From positions 62,001 to 126,000 of the forward strand of contig NZ_CADFEJ010000007.1 in assembly GCF_902833055.1 (NCBI RefSeq): a stretch of 64,000 nt of DNA. The letters are read 5' to 3'. The DNA comes from Burkholderia territorii (GTDB lineage Bacteria; Pseudomonadota; Gammaproteobacteria; Burkholderiales; Burkholderiaceae). Each line of letters begins with the position of its first letter. The first letter of the stretch is position 1. The notes under the pieces were generated by a model that ran no database searches, was not told the origin of the DNA, and saw only the letters and a list, made by a program, of their open reading frames with translations. A program made the translations under genes and the position numbers. Below are positions 1-10,500 of the stretch, piece after piece.

Positions 1-489
1 CGCGAGCGCGGCGAACGCGGCATCGAATGCGGTGGCGGTGGTGGACGCCGAGTATTGCGGATACATCGGCATCAGCAGCACGCGCTCGACGCCCGCCCGC
101 TTGAACTGCGCGAGGGCCTGCGCAATGCCCGGACTGCCGTAGCGCATCGCGTAGTCGACCGTTACCTGGTAGCCGTTCGATGCGAGCAGGTGGCGCACGC
201 CTTCGGTCTGCCGCTCGGTGTACACGCGCAGCGGCGAGCCCTCTGGCATCCAGACGGCAGCGTATTTCTTCGCGGACGCGCGGCCGCGCAGCGGCAGGAT
301 CAACGTGCGCAGCAGGACCTGCCAGATCGCCTGCGGGATTTCGACGACGCGGGGATCCGACAGGAATTCGGCCAGATAGCGCCGCACCGCGCGCGGCGTC
401 GGGGCGTCGGGCGTGCCGAGATTGATCAGCAGCACGCCGATGCGATGGGAGGCGGCAACACTCGAAGGCGGCTCGAGATCGAAACGCAT
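1..489 (-). CDS. hemH: Ferrochelatase (partial, C-terminal end outside window)
   Basis: Inserts ferrous iron into protoporphyrin IX, the last step of haem synthesis. The first 163 codons are visible on the minus strand from the ATG at 489. They read [10 protein letters not shown], then [15 protein letters not shown] and [15 protein letters not shown], the hallmark N-terminus of bacterial ferrochelatases, followed by PLRVYTERQ. The protein leaves the window after a segment reading [18 protein letters not shown] hexamer on the minus strand (531-536) lies 41 bases before the start and could be its -10 box; I see no good -35. It lies 138 bases downstream of hrcA on the same strand. Confidence 0.95.
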   Translation of the reverse strand, partial: MRFDLEPPSSVAASHRIGVLLINLGTPDAPTPRAVRRYLAEFLSDPRVVEIPQAIWQVLLRTLILPLRGRASAKKYAAVWMPEGSPLRVYTERQTEGVRHLLASNGYQVTVDYAMRYGSPGIAQALAQFKRAGVERVLLMPMYPQYSASTTATAFDAAFAALA

Positions 490-627
490 GGGCAGAAACG
501 TGCTCGGGGCACGCAGTCGGACGGCCCTCAATTATAGCGGGCCGCCTTGCTCGGGTCGGCTGGCCGTTCGGCCGACTGGCGATGCACGCGGCGTCGCGGC
601 ACGATGGCGAAACGGTATCGGTTCGGG

Positions 628-1650
628 TTACTGCTGGCTCAGCGTGAGCGACAGCAGCCGCGCGGTGATGTCGACGATCGGGATCACGCGGTTATACGCC
701 ATGCGAGTCGGGCCGATCACGCCGAGCGTGCCGACGATCTTGCCGTTCACCTCGTAGGGCGCCGTCACGACGCTCATTTCCTCGATCGGCACCAGCGTCG
801 ATTCGCCGCCGATGAATATCTGCACGCCCTGCGCGTGGCTCGACACGTCGAGCAATTGAAGGAGGCCCGTCTTTTGGTCGAATACGTCGAACAACTTGCG
901 CAGCCGCGCCATGTCGGACGACAGATCCGCCACCTCGAGCAGGTTGCGCTCGCCGGAAATGAGCACGGTGTCCTCGGTGTCGGGCACCTCGGTGCTGGCC
1001 GTCACGGCCGCGTGCATCAGCGTGGTCATGTCGCCGCGCAGCTGGTCGATCTCGTCGCGCAGGCGGCGGCGCACCTCGTCGAAGGACAGCCCGGCGAAGT
1101 GCGCATTGATGTAGTTGGATGCCTCGGTGAGCTGGGACGGCGAATAGTCGCGCGGCGTCGCGAGCATGCGGTTCTGCACGTCGCCCTCGGGCGTGACGAT
1201 GATCAGCAAGATGCGCTTGTCCGACAGGCGCATGAACTCGATCTGCTTGAATACATGGCTGCGGCGCGGCGTCAGCACGACGCCCGCGAACTGCGACAGG
1301 TTGGACAGCACGCTCGCCGCGGCTGCCACCACGCGTTGCTGCGGTTCGCCCGCCTGCAGCGTGTTCTGCACCTGGCGCGCGACGGCCTCGGCGTCGATCG
1401 GCGCCTCGACCGTCAGCATCGTGTCGACGAACAGCCGGTAGCCGCGCGGCGTCGGTACGCGGCCGGCCGACGTATGCGGGCTCGACACGAGGCCGAGCTC
1501 CTCCAGGTCGGACATCACGTTGCGGATCGTTGCCGGGCTCAGCTCGAGCCCGGAATAACGGGACAACGTGCGCGAGCCGACCGGCTGACCGTCGGCGATA
1601 TACCGTTCGATCAGGGTTTTCAGGAGGGTTCGTGCGCGAGGATCTAGCAT
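628..1650 (-). CDS. hrcA: Heat-inducible transcription repressor HrcA
   Basis: HrcA represses class I heat-shock genes (groESL, dnaK) by binding CIRCE operators and is kept active by GroEL. The 340-aa product starts [18 protein letters not shown], with a winged-helix segment containing [33 protein letters not shown] cut short here to its key parts: VGSRTLS and SPATIRNVM. Length fits the family. An in-frame upstream extension to 1782 exists but would run through the intergenic region; the start at 1650 begins exactly where the family begins. A TAAAAT box (minus strand, 1659-1664) sits only 8 bases before the ATG, so the transcript could be nearly leaderless. No CIRCE element is visible in this window. 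Confidence 0.95.
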   Translation of the reverse strand: MLDPRARTLLKTLIERYIADGQPVGSRTLSRYSGLELSPATIRNVMSDLEELGLVSSPHTSAGRVPTPRGYRLFVDTMLTVEAPIDAEAVARQVQNTLQAGEPQQRVVAAAASVLSNLSQFAGVVLTPRRSHVFKQIEFMRLSDKRILLIIVTPEGDVQNRMLATPRDYSPSQLTEASNYINAHFAGLSFDEVRRRLRDEIDQLRGDMTTLMHAAVTASTEVPDTEDTVLISGERNLLEVADLSSDMARLRKLFDVFDQKTGLLQLLDVSSHAQGVQIFIGGESTLVPIEEMSVVTAPYEVNGKIVGTLGVIGPTRMAYNRVIPIVDITARLLSLTLSQQ

Positions 1651-1780
1651 GGTGGAAAATTTTAGCGCAACCGCGCGAGCACGGCGAGTGGCCGCGGCCA
1701 CTGTCGCACGGGCCGATCGATCCGGCCCTGTCTTCACACAGCCGGTTCTTTTCGTCAACGAGCTATGGTGTAATGCCGGC

Positions 1781-2683
1781 ATGAAAACCGGTAATCAGTT
1801 CAATACTGTTGCGCTCGTGGGCCGGAGCAACACGCCCGGCATCGCCGAGCCGCTCGCCACGCTGGCTGGCTGCATCGCGAAGCTGGGCTTCGAGGTCGTG
1901 TTCGAAGCCGAAACGGCCCGCGAAATCGGCATCTCCGGCTATCCGGCGCTCACTCCGGCAGAAATCGGTGCGCGCGCGGACGTGGCGGTCGTGCTCGGCG
2001 GCGACGGCACGATGCTCGGCATCGGCCGGCAGCTCGCGCCGTACAAGACTCCGCTGATCGGGATCAACCACGGGCGGCTCGGCTTCATCACGGACATCGC
2101 GGCGGCCGACATGCAGGCGCTCGTGCCGGTGATCCTGTCGGGCAAGTTCGAGCGCGAGGAGCGCTCGCTGCTCGAGGCCCGGATCGTGCGCGACGGCGAG
2201 CCGATCTACCACGCACTCGCGTTCAACGATGTCGTCGTGAACCGCAGCGGCTTTTCAGGGATGGTCGAGCTGCGCGCGTCGGTCGACGGCCGGTATATGT
2301 ACAACCAGCGCTCGGACGGCCTGATCGTCGCCACGCCGACCGGCTCGACCGCATACGCGCTGTCGTCGGCCGGGCCGATCCTGCACCCGCAACTCCAGGG
2401 CATCGTGCTCGTGCCGATCGCGCCGCATGCGCTGTCGAACAGGCCGATCGTGCTGCCCGACGATTCGAAGATCGCGATCCAGATCGTCGGCGGCCGCGAC
2501 GTCAACGTGAACTTCGACATGCAGTCGTTTACCTCGCTGGAGCTGAACGACACGATCGAGGTGCGCCGCTCGAAGCACACGGTGCCGTTCCTGCATCCGG
2601 TCGGCTACAGCTATTACGCGACGCTGCGCAAGAAGCTGCACTGGAACGAGCACGCATCGAACGAAGACGACAAGGCGTCCTGA
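1781..2683 (+). CDS. nadK: NAD kinase
   Basis: Phosphorylates NAD to NADP using ATP or polyphosphate; cytoplasmic. The 300-aa protein shows the GGDGTMLG motif (residues 73-80), the NDVVVNR segment and the substrate-binding [15 protein letters not shown] motif. Start chosen at the ATG at 1781 ([10 protein letters not shown]), where homology begins; the open frame extends upstream across the hrcA promoter region. Divergent from hrcA, and followed after 19 bases by recN on the same strand, so probably one transcript with it. Confidence 0.96.
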   Translation: MKTGNQFNTVALVGRSNTPGIAEPLATLAGCIAKLGFEVVFEAETAREIGISGYPALTPAEIGARADVAVVLGGDGTMLGIGRQLAPYKTPLIGINHGRLGFITDIAAADMQALVPVILSGKFEREERSLLEARIVRDGEPIYHALAFNDVVVNRSGFSGMVELRASVDGRYMYNQRSDGLIVATPTGSTAYALSSAGPILHPQLQGIVLVPIAPHALSNRPIVLPDDSKIAIQIVGGRDVNVNFDMQSFTSLELNDTIEVRRSKHTVPFLHPVGYSYYATLRKKLHWNEHASNEDDKAS

Positions 2684-2702
2684 CGCACCCGAGCCCGACA
2701 CC

Positions 2703-4352
2703 ATGCTTCGCCACCTCTCGATCCGCGACTTCGTCATCGTCGCCGCGCTCGATCTCGAATTCGACAGCGGCTTTACCGTCTTTTCCGGCGAAACCGGCGC
2801 CGGCAAGTCGATCCTGATCGACGCGCTGGCCCTCGCGCTCGGCGAACGCGCCGACGCAAGCGTCGTGCGCGCCGGCTGCGGCCGCGCCGACATCACCGCC
2901 GAATTCACGCCGCACGACCGCGTCGCGCGCTGGCTCGACGAACACGCGTTCGACGCCGAGGACACCGTGATGCTGCGCCGCGTGATCGACGCAAACGGCC
3001 GCTCGCGTGCGTTCATCAACGGCACCAGCGCGACGCTCGCGCAATTGCGCGAGCTTGGCGAGATGCTGGTCGACATCCACGGCCAGCACGCGCATCAGCT
3101 GCTGATGCGCCCCGATGCGCAGCGCGAACTGTTCGATACGCACGCGGGGCTCGTCGCCGATGCCGCGAACGTCGCACGCGCGTGGCGCGTCTGGCGCGAC
3201 GCGACGCAGGCGATCGATGCCGCGAAGGCGCACGAACGGGAACTGCAGCTCGAACGCGAGAAGCTCGCATGGCAGCTCGCCGAACTCGACAAGCTCGCGC
3301 CGCAACCGGGCGAATGGGACGAAGTCGGCAGCGAGCACAAGCGCCTGTCGCATTCGGCGAACCTGATCGCCGGCGTGCAGGGTGCACTCAACGCGCTGTC
3401 CGAGGCCGACGACGCGATGCTCCCGCAGCTCGGCGCGATCGTGTCGAAACTGCGCAGCCTGGCCGATTACGACTCCGGGCTCGGCGATGCGCTCGCCTCG
3501 CTCGAACCGGCCGAGATCCAGCTGCAGGAAGCCGTCTATTCGCTGTCGCACTACGCGCAGCGCCTCGATCTCGACCCGGCCCGGCTCGCGCAGGTCGAAA
3601 CGCGCCTCGACGCGCTGCACTCGACCGCCCGCAAGTTCAGGCTGCCGCCCGACACGCTGCACGAGGAGCATGCGGCACGCCGCGCGCAGCTCGCCGCGCT
3701 CGACGCAGCGGCCGATCTCGGCGCGCTGGAAGCCGCGCAAGCCAAGGCGTGGGAAGCCTATCTCACCGACGCGAAACGCCTGTCGAAGTCACGCGCGCAG
3801 GCCGCGAAGGCGCTCGGCGCGGCCGTCACGGCCGGCATGCAGGAGCTGTCGATGGCGGGCGGCAGCTTCGAAGTCGCGCTCGTGCCGCTCGCCGATGGCG
3901 GCCCGCACGGGCTCGAGCAGGTCGAATTCCGGGTCGCCGGACACCCCGGCGTGCCGCTGCGCCCGCTCGCGAAAGTCGCGTCGGGCGGCGAACTCGCACG
4001 GATCAGCCTTGCGCTCGCGGTAATCGCGAGTGCCGCGAGCCCGACGCCGACGCTGATTTTCGACGAAGTCGACACGGGCATCGGCGGCGGCGTCGCCGAG
4101 GTGGTCGGCCGGCTGCTGCACCAGCTCGGGCGTGACCGCCAGGTACTGTGCGTGACGCACCTGCCGCAGGTCGCCGCGCGTGGCGACCATCACTTCCAGG
4201 TCGCGAAGGGTGCCGACGAGCGCGGCGGCACCGTTTCGTCGGTCGTCGCGCTCGACAAGGCGAGCCGGGTCGAGGAAATCGCCCGGATGCTCGGCGGCCT
4301 CGAGATCACCGCGACGACGCGCAAGCACGCGAAGGAAATGCTGGCGGCCTGA
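2703..4352 (+). CDS. recN: DNA repair protein RecN
   Basis: SMC-like ATPase that helps join DNA ends during double-strand break repair. The 549 aa match the family length. Walker A is GETGAGKS at residues 29-36, followed by a central region with many Ala, Glu and Arg residues likely to form the coiled coil. The ABC signature (VASGGELARISLAL) is near residue 425 and Walker B (LIFDEVDTGIGG) near 450. The ATG lies 19 bases after the nadK stop. An intrinsic terminator follows at 4381-4403. Confidence 0.96.
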   Translation: MLRHLSIRDFVIVAALDLEFDSGFTVFSGETGAGKSILIDALALALGERADASVVRAGCGRADITAEFTPHDRVARWLDEHAFDAEDTVMLRRVIDANGRSRAFINGTSATLAQLRELGEMLVDIHGQHAHQLLMRPDAQRELFDTHAGLVADAANVARAWRVWRDATQAIDAAKAHERELQLEREKLAWQLAELDKLAPQPGEWDEVGSEHKRLSHSANLIAGVQGALNALSEADDAMLPQLGAIVSKLRSLADYDSGLGDALASLEPAEIQLQEAVYSLSHYAQRLDLDPARLAQVETRLDALHSTARKFRLPPDTLHEEHAARRAQLAALDAAADLGALEAAQAKAWEAYLTDAKRLSKSRAQAAKALGAAVTAGMQELSMAGGSFEVALVPLADGGPHGLEQVEFRVAGHPGVPLRPLAKVASGGELARISLALAVIASAASPTPTLIFDEVDTGIGGGVAEVVGRLLHQLGRDRQVLCVTHLPQVAARGDHHFQVAKGADERGGTVSSVVALDKASRVEEIARMLGGLEITATTRKHAKEMLAA

Positions 4353-4380
4353 CGCGGGCACCGGTCGCCGCATGCGACAA

Positions 4381-4403
4381 GGCCGGCGCCCGCGCCGGCC
4401 TTT
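4381..4403 (+). terminator. Intrinsic terminator after recN
   Basis: A perfect 9-base inverted repeat (GGCCGGCGC / GCGCCGGCC) with a 2-base gap, followed by TTT, 28 bases after the recN stop. It separates recN from the convergent glnE gene. Confidence 0.65.
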
Positions 4404-4479
4404 CCCGACGAACGGCCGCGGCCACCCGACCGCCCCCAGCCCGCCTCGGCGATTCGAACAGTCGATTCGAACGCCCGCC

Positions 4480-7281
4480 TCAAACAGCCGTTTCGACCGC
4501 CCCGAACACCCGCTCCCAGAGCGCCGTCACGGCCGCCCGCTCGTCGGCCACCAGCGCCGGATCGACGCGAGCCTTTTCCATCCCGTCGAGCCGCAGCTTG
4601 TGCTGCAGCTTCCGGTACTTGCGGTACGCGGCGCCGACGCGCTCGGCTTCGTCCTCGCCCATCAGCCCGAACCGCGCGACCTCGCGCAGCAGCGCGATGT
4701 TGCCGGTGTTGCGGATCAGCTCGGCATCGCTCGATGCATGCAGCAGCACCCAGTACTGAACGATGAACTCGATGTCGACCATCCCGCCGCGATCGTGCTT
4801 CAGGTCGAACAGCTCGGTCTGGTTCGGGTGGCCGGCGAACACCTTGCCGCGCATGTCGACGATCTCCTTCGCCAGCACCGCCCCGTCGCGCGGCGTCGTC
4901 AGCACCTGCTGGCGGATCGCCTCGAAGTCCGCGCCGATCTGCGTGTCGCCCGCGCTGTAGCGGGCCCGCGTGAGCGCCTGGTGCTCCCACACCCACGCGG
5001 TATTCGCCGCGTCGCCCTCGCGCAGCTGGTAGCGGCGGAACGCATCGAGATCGGTCACGAGCAGCCCGGCCTCGCCGTTCGGCCGCAGCCGCAAGTCGAT
5101 GTCGAACAGCGCGCCCGCGCCGGTCGCGGTCGTGAGCCACGTGATCAGCCGTCGCGTAAACGTCGTGTAGACGTCCGCCGAGCGCTCGTCGGGGTCGTCG
5201 TACAGGAAGATCAGGTCGAGATCCGATGCATAGCCGAGTTCCTTGCCGCCGAGCTTGCCGTACGCGATCACCGCGAACTTCGGCACGTCGCGGTGACGTT
5301 TCGCGAGCTGCGACCAGACGACCTCGATCGTCACGTCGAGCACCGCGTCGGCGAGCTCCGACAGGCGGTCGCTCACGTGCTCGACCGACAGCTGCCCTGC
5401 CAGGTCGATCAGCAGAATCCGGAACACCTCGGCGTGCTGCGCGTGCCGCAGCAGGTCCATCTGCTGCTCGGGGCCGTCGGCGGCGGCGAGACGCGCACGC
5501 AACGCGTCCTTGAACGCGGGCCAGTCGAACGGGCTGGCGATCGCTTCGTCATCGAGCAGTTCGTCGAGCAGTTGCGGATGGCGGATCAGGTAGCCGCCGC
5601 CCCAGCGCGTCGCGCCGAGCACCGACAGCACGCGATCGAGCGCGGCCGGATACTCGGTCAGCAGCGCCAGATAGACGCCGCGCCGGCTGACCGTCTCGAG
5701 CAGGTCGAACAGCCGCACGATGGTCTCGTCACGGCGCGCGGCGTCGATCCGCGGCGCCGCCTCGAGCGCGCGTTGCGCGACGCTGTCGAAGCGTTGCCGG
5801 CTCTTTTCCGGCAGGCCCGCGTAGCGCGACGATTGCCAGATCGCGCGCAGCCGCGCGAGCACGGTCGCCGGATCGGTGAAGCCCAGCCCGTCGAGGCGCG
5901 CGCGCAGCGCGTCGTCTTCGCCGTCGTCGGCGAGCGCCCCGCTCCAGATCCACGATGCGGCGGTGTCCTCCCCCGCCGCGCAGGGGCCGCCGTTCGCCTT
6001 GTCGGCAAAGATCTGGTCGAACTGCGCCTCGACGAAGGTGCGGTGGCCGTCGAGCACCTGCATCAGCGCCGCGTAGTCGGCAAAGCCGAGCGATGCGGCC
6101 AGCGCCGCGCGCTCGTGAGGATCGACCGGCATCGCGTGCGTCTGCGCGTCGTCGCGGTACTGCAGCCGGTGCTCGAGCGTGCGCAGGAAGTTGTACGCGT
6201 CGGTCAGGCGCTCGCGCACGTCCTCGCCGATCAGCCCGCGCGCCTGCGCATGGCGCAGCACCGCGAGCGTCGGCCGCACGCGGAATTCCGCATCCTGGCC
6301 GCCGCGGATCAGCTGGAACACCTGCGCGCTGAACTCGATCTCGCGGATGCCGCCGCGCCCGAGCTTGATGTCGTCGGCCTTGTCGGGCCGCATCGATGCG
6401 CGGCGCGCGGCTTCCTGGCGAATCTGCTGGTGCAGCGAACGGATCGCGCCGATCACGCCGAAGTCGAGATAGCGGCGATACACGAACGGCTTGACGATCG
6501 ATTCGAGCTGCGTCGCGAGCCGCCGCGCCGCGTCGCTGTCGCCTTCCGACACGAGCCGCCCCTTGATCCACGCATAGCGCTCCCATTCGCGCCCCTGCAC
6601 GTAGAAATATTCCTCGAGCATCCCGAGACTGCAGACGAGCGGCCCCGAATCGCCGTTCGGGCGCAGCCGCATGTCGACGCGAAACACGTAACCGTCGGCG
6701 GTGACCTCGGACAGCACGCCGATCAGGCGCCGGCCGAGCCGCGTGAAGTATTCCTGGGTGGACAGCGGCGAGCGCGTGCCGCCGGCCGTCTCGCCGTCGT
6801 CCTCGTAGACGAAGATCAGGTCGATGTCCGACGACACGTTCAGCTCGCGGCCGCCGAGCTTGCCCATCCCGACCACGCCCAGCACGACGCGCTGGCCGTC
6901 GGCGCCGCGCGGCTCGCCGTACATCGCCTCGAGTTCGGCCGACAGCAGCGCGAGCGAGCGCTGCACGGCCACCTCGGCGAGATCGGTCATCGCGGACGTC
7001 ACCTCGGCGACGTCCGCGACGCCGCGCAGGTCGCGCTCCGCGATCGCGCCGAACACCTCGACCCGCAACTGCCGCAGCGCGCGCTTCAGTTGCTCGTCGC
7101 CCTGCGCGACCGCGCCGGTGGGCGATGCGAGCAGCTCGGTCAGGCGCGCGTCGAGCTGCGCGCGCACGAGCGGCGCGGCGGCCCACGCGGCGATCTGGTC
7201 GCGCAGCGCGGGACGGGCGGCGGCCGCGCGGGCGATATAGCGGGAGAAGGACGGGCTGATCAGGGCGGAAGCGTCGGTCAT
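4480..7281 (-). CDS. glnE: Bifunctional glutamine synthetase adenylyltransferase / adenylyl-removing enzyme
   Basis: Adds and removes AMP on glutamine synthetase in response to PII and glutamine, tuning nitrogen assimilation. The 933-aa protein carries two nucleotidyltransferase domains: an N-terminal one with SSDIDLIFVYEDDGE (adenylyl-removing half) and a C-terminal one with ASDLDLIFLYDDPDE (adenylyltransferase half), both with the paired Asp of the family. The start at 7281 (MTDASALISPSFSRYIARA) is preferred over frame extensions to 7512, which run into the divergent promoter region. Divergent from yhdP, convergent with recN. Confidence 0.95.
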   Translation of the reverse strand: MTDASALISPSFSRYIARAAAARPALRDQIAAWAAAPLVRAQLDARLTELLASPTGAVAQGDEQLKRALRQLRVEVFGAIAERDLRGVADVAEVTSAMTDLAEVAVQRSLALLSAELEAMYGEPRGADGQRVVLGVVGMGKLGGRELNVSSDIDLIFVYEDDGETAGGTRSPLSTQEYFTRLGRRLIGVLSEVTADGYVFRVDMRLRPNGDSGPLVCSLGMLEEYFYVQGREWERYAWIKGRLVSEGDSDAARRLATQLESIVKPFVYRRYLDFGVIGAIRSLHQQIRQEAARRASMRPDKADDIKLGRGGIREIEFSAQVFQLIRGGQDAEFRVRPTLAVLRHAQARGLIGEDVRERLTDAYNFLRTLEHRLQYRDDAQTHAMPVDPHERAALAASLGFADYAALMQVLDGHRTFVEAQFDQIFADKANGGPCAAGEDTAASWIWSGALADDGEDDALRARLDGLGFTDPATVLARLRAIWQSSRYAGLPEKSRQRFDSVAQRALEAAPRIDAARRDETIVRLFDLLETVSRRGVYLALLTEYPAALDRVLSVLGATRWGGGYLIRHPQLLDELLDDEAIASPFDWPAFKDALRARLAAADGPEQQMDLLRHAQHAEVFRILLIDLAGQLSVEHVSDRLSELADAVLDVTIEVVWSQLAKRHRDVPKFAVIAYGKLGGKELGYASDLDLIFLYDDPDERSADVYTTFTRRLITWLTTATGAGALFDIDLRLRPNGEAGLLVTDLDAFRRYQLREGDAANTAWVWEHQALTRARYSAGDTQIGADFEAIRQQVLTTPRDGAVLAKEIVDMRGKVFAGHPNQTELFDLKHDRGGMVDIEFIVQYWVLLHASSDAELIRNTGNIALLREVARFGLMGEDEAERVGAAYRKYRKLQHKLRLDGMEKARVDPALVADERAAVTALWERVFGAVETAV

Positions 7282-7510
7282 CGAAAAGCGGCCTGGCGGT
7301 AAGGCCTGCCGCTGCGCGAGCACGCTTGCGCGCCCCCGCCGCCGACAGGCCCCGTGGACTCGGCGCGGTTGTCGCGACGCGGATGCGCCGCCGCGACAAC
7401 CGCGCGCCGGAAGGCCCGTGCCGCACTGCCGCGAAGGCCGCCGGCACGAACCCCTGTGATACATTTCAACGTCAGTCTGCAAAACTACCATATCGCCGCC
7501 CTTCCGCCGC

Positions 7511-10500
7511 ATGTCCGACCGTCAGGAATCCGCGTTAGCCAAGCCCGAAGCGGGACCTCCGAAGCACGATCATCCCGTCCTGCGTCGCGTGTTCAGGGTG
7601 ACGCTGGCAGTCGGGATCGGCACGTACTTCGTCGCGGCCGGCGCGTTCCTCGGGCTGCGCTATGTGCTGCTGCCGCGCATCGACGAATTTCGCCCGCGCA
7701 TCGAGCGCGCGGTGTCCGACAAGCTCCACGCGCAGCTTTCGATCGGCAAACTGTCTCCTCACTGGTCCGGCATGCAGCCGGGCGTCGAAGTCGCCAACCT
7801 CACCATTCGCGGTCGTGACGGCCAGGTCGCGCTGTCCGTTCCGCACGCGACGGCCGCGCTGTCGTGGATGTCGTTGCTGCGGCTGTCGCCCGCGCTGTCG
7901 AGCCTGATCGTCGACCATCCGGACCTCGTCGTCGCGCGCACGGCCGACGGCTCGCTGAGCATCGCGGGCGTCGGCGTCGCGACCACCCATGGCGGAAACG
8001 ACACGTTCGGCACCTGGCTGCTGAAGCAGGAAGCGATCGTGCTGCGCAACGGCACGCTGCGCTGGCGCGACGCGCAGCACGACGCGCCGGAGCTCGCGCT
8101 GGCGGGCATCCGCCTGGCGGTGCTCAACGACGGCCGCGAGCACCGGGCCGCGCTGCAGGCGCCCGCGAACGGCACGCTGCTGCTCGGCCCGCTCGATTTC
8201 CGCGCGCGCTTCCGGCACAAGCCGCTCGCGCCGATCGGCAAGCCCACGAACTGGACCGGCGACGCGTATCTGTCGACCGGCCCGGTCGATCTGCAGACGC
8301 TCGGCCGCTATCTCGACATTCCGCTCACGATCCACGCGGGCCGGATCGACAACGCCATCTGGGCGACCTTCGAGAACGGCCACCTGCGCTCCGCCGGCGG
8401 CGACCTGCAGGGCGCCGACGTCGTGCTGCGCGTGCGGCCGACCCAGCCGCGCCTCGACGTGCCGACGGTCGGCTTCGGCTGGGACATGGCGCTCGACGCC
8501 GGCCGCGACTACACGCTGCATCTGACGCGCTTCAACGCGGAGCTCGGGCAGACGCCGCTGCCGGACGGCACGCCGCTCGCCCGCTCGCTCGCGCTGTCGA
8601 CGCTGACCGCCCGCTACCGCGTGCCGGCCGCCGACCAGGGGCAACTCCTGAGCGTCGTGGGCGACCGCGTCGATCTCGGCATCCTGAGCGAATTCATCCG
8701 CGGGTTGCCGCTGCCGGCGCGGCTGCGCAACGAACTGATCAAGCTCGACCCGCGCGGGATGGTGTCGAACTATCACATCGAGGTCGAACGCGCGAAGCCG
8801 GCGCGGGCCGAGCTCGCCGACGAGGAGCGCCGCACCGGCGCCGCGCCGATCGTTCGCTACCGCTTCCTGGGCGACCTGCAGGGCATCAGCTTCGCCGCGC
8901 AGGAGCCGCCGCCGGGCCTCTCGCCGCGCGGCCATCCGCGCGCCGGCTGGCCGGGCGTCGAGAACCTGTGGGGCCACGTCGACGCGAACGAGACGGGCGG
9001 CGCCGCGCACTTCGACGCGGTCAATGCGGCGGTCACGGTGCCCGGTGAATTCGACGAGCCGCGCCTCACCTTCGACCGGCTGCGCGGCAACGCCAAATGG
9101 GCGATCACGCCGGCGCCGGGCGAAAAGCACGCGCGCGTCGAGGTGACGTTGCCCGACCTGTTCGTCGCGAACCCCGATGCGGAAATCGCGGTGTCGGGCT
9201 CGTACACGAACCCAGGCCACGGCCGCGGCTCGCTCGACCTGCGCGCGGATTTCGCGCGCGCGTCGGTGGCGCGCATTCCGCGCTACCTGCCGACCGGGAT
9301 GTCCGAGCACCTGCGCACGTACCTCGGCCATGCGCTGCAGGATGGCCAGGTGTCCAAGGGCGCGTCGATCGTCGCGCGCGGCCCGCTCGAAAAATTCCCG
9401 TTCGAACACGAGCCGGATGCCGGCGTGTTCCACATCGTCGCGCCATTTACCGGCGGGCGCTTCGAGCCGACGCCGTATCCGCCGCGCAAGCTCGCGAACG
9501 GCACGCCGAGCGTCTGGCCCGCGCTCGACGGAATCGACGGCGTGTTCGAGCTCGCGCAGAACAAGCTGCGCTTCGACATCGCACGCGCGCACTACAAGCG
9601 CGTCGCGCTGACGAAGGTCGCCGGCCGGATCGACGATCTCGGCAACCCGTCGAAGTCGCCGCTCGTCATCGACGGCCACGCGCAAGGCCCGCTCGCGGAC
9701 CTGATCGACTACGCCGACAACAGCTCGCTCGGCGCGATGAGCGGGCACATCGGCCAGCGGATCGATGCGCAGGGGCCTGCGGCGCTCGCGCTCAAGATCA
9801 CGATTCCGCAGCACGTTCCGCATCCGCATACGCACGTCGAAGGCGCACTGGCGTTCGGCGGCAACACGCTGTCGACCGACGGCGTGCCGCCGCTGTCCGC
9901 GCTGCGCGGCAGCGTGCGCTTCACCGAGGCCGGTGCATCGCTGCACGACCTGTCGGGGCGCTTCCTCGGCGGTCCGGTGCGCGCGAACGGCAACTTCCAG
10001 TCGCACGGCCCGTACGCCGTCGATGTCGACGGCAAGCTCGCGCTCGACGCCACGCGCGGCCTGAACCTGCGCGGCACGGCCGCGGCGCTGCTCGAGCACG
10101 TGGTCGGCGACGCGCCGTACCAGCTCGCCGTACGCGGCGCGCCGGGCCGGCTGCCGGAGGTCACCGCGCGTTCCGACCTGACGGGCGTCGCGCTCAACTT
10201 CCCCGCGCCGTTCGCGAAACCGGCCGGCACGCCGATGCCGTTCCGCTTCACGCTGCAGCCGGCCAGCCAGGCGGGCGGCAAACGCCTCGAGCATGCCGAC
10301 CTGACGCTCGGCCCCGTGTCCGCGACCTACCTGCTCGACGCGACGCCCGGCCAGCCGCTGCGCGCGGTGCGCGGCGCGATGGGCATCCACCGGATGCCCG
10401 ACCTGCCGCAGGAGGGCGTAAGCGCCGCCGTCGACGTCGACGAACTCGACGCCGACGCCTGGCTCGCACTGGCCCGCACGCTGCAGCACGACGCGACGCG

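Noticed and set aside
1661..1700. CIRCE-like element upstream of hrcA (TTAGCGCAA ... GAGTGG)
   Set aside because: The arms match CIRCE (TTAGCACTC-N9-GAGTGCTAA) poorly and the spacer is about 15 bases instead of 9.
4180..7302. Long open frame of about 1040 codons on the plus strand opposite glnE
   Set aside because: It is antisense to a clearly recognised gene, rich in Arg, His and Ala, and matches no family. Very GC-rich DNA leaves the opposite strand open by codon bias.
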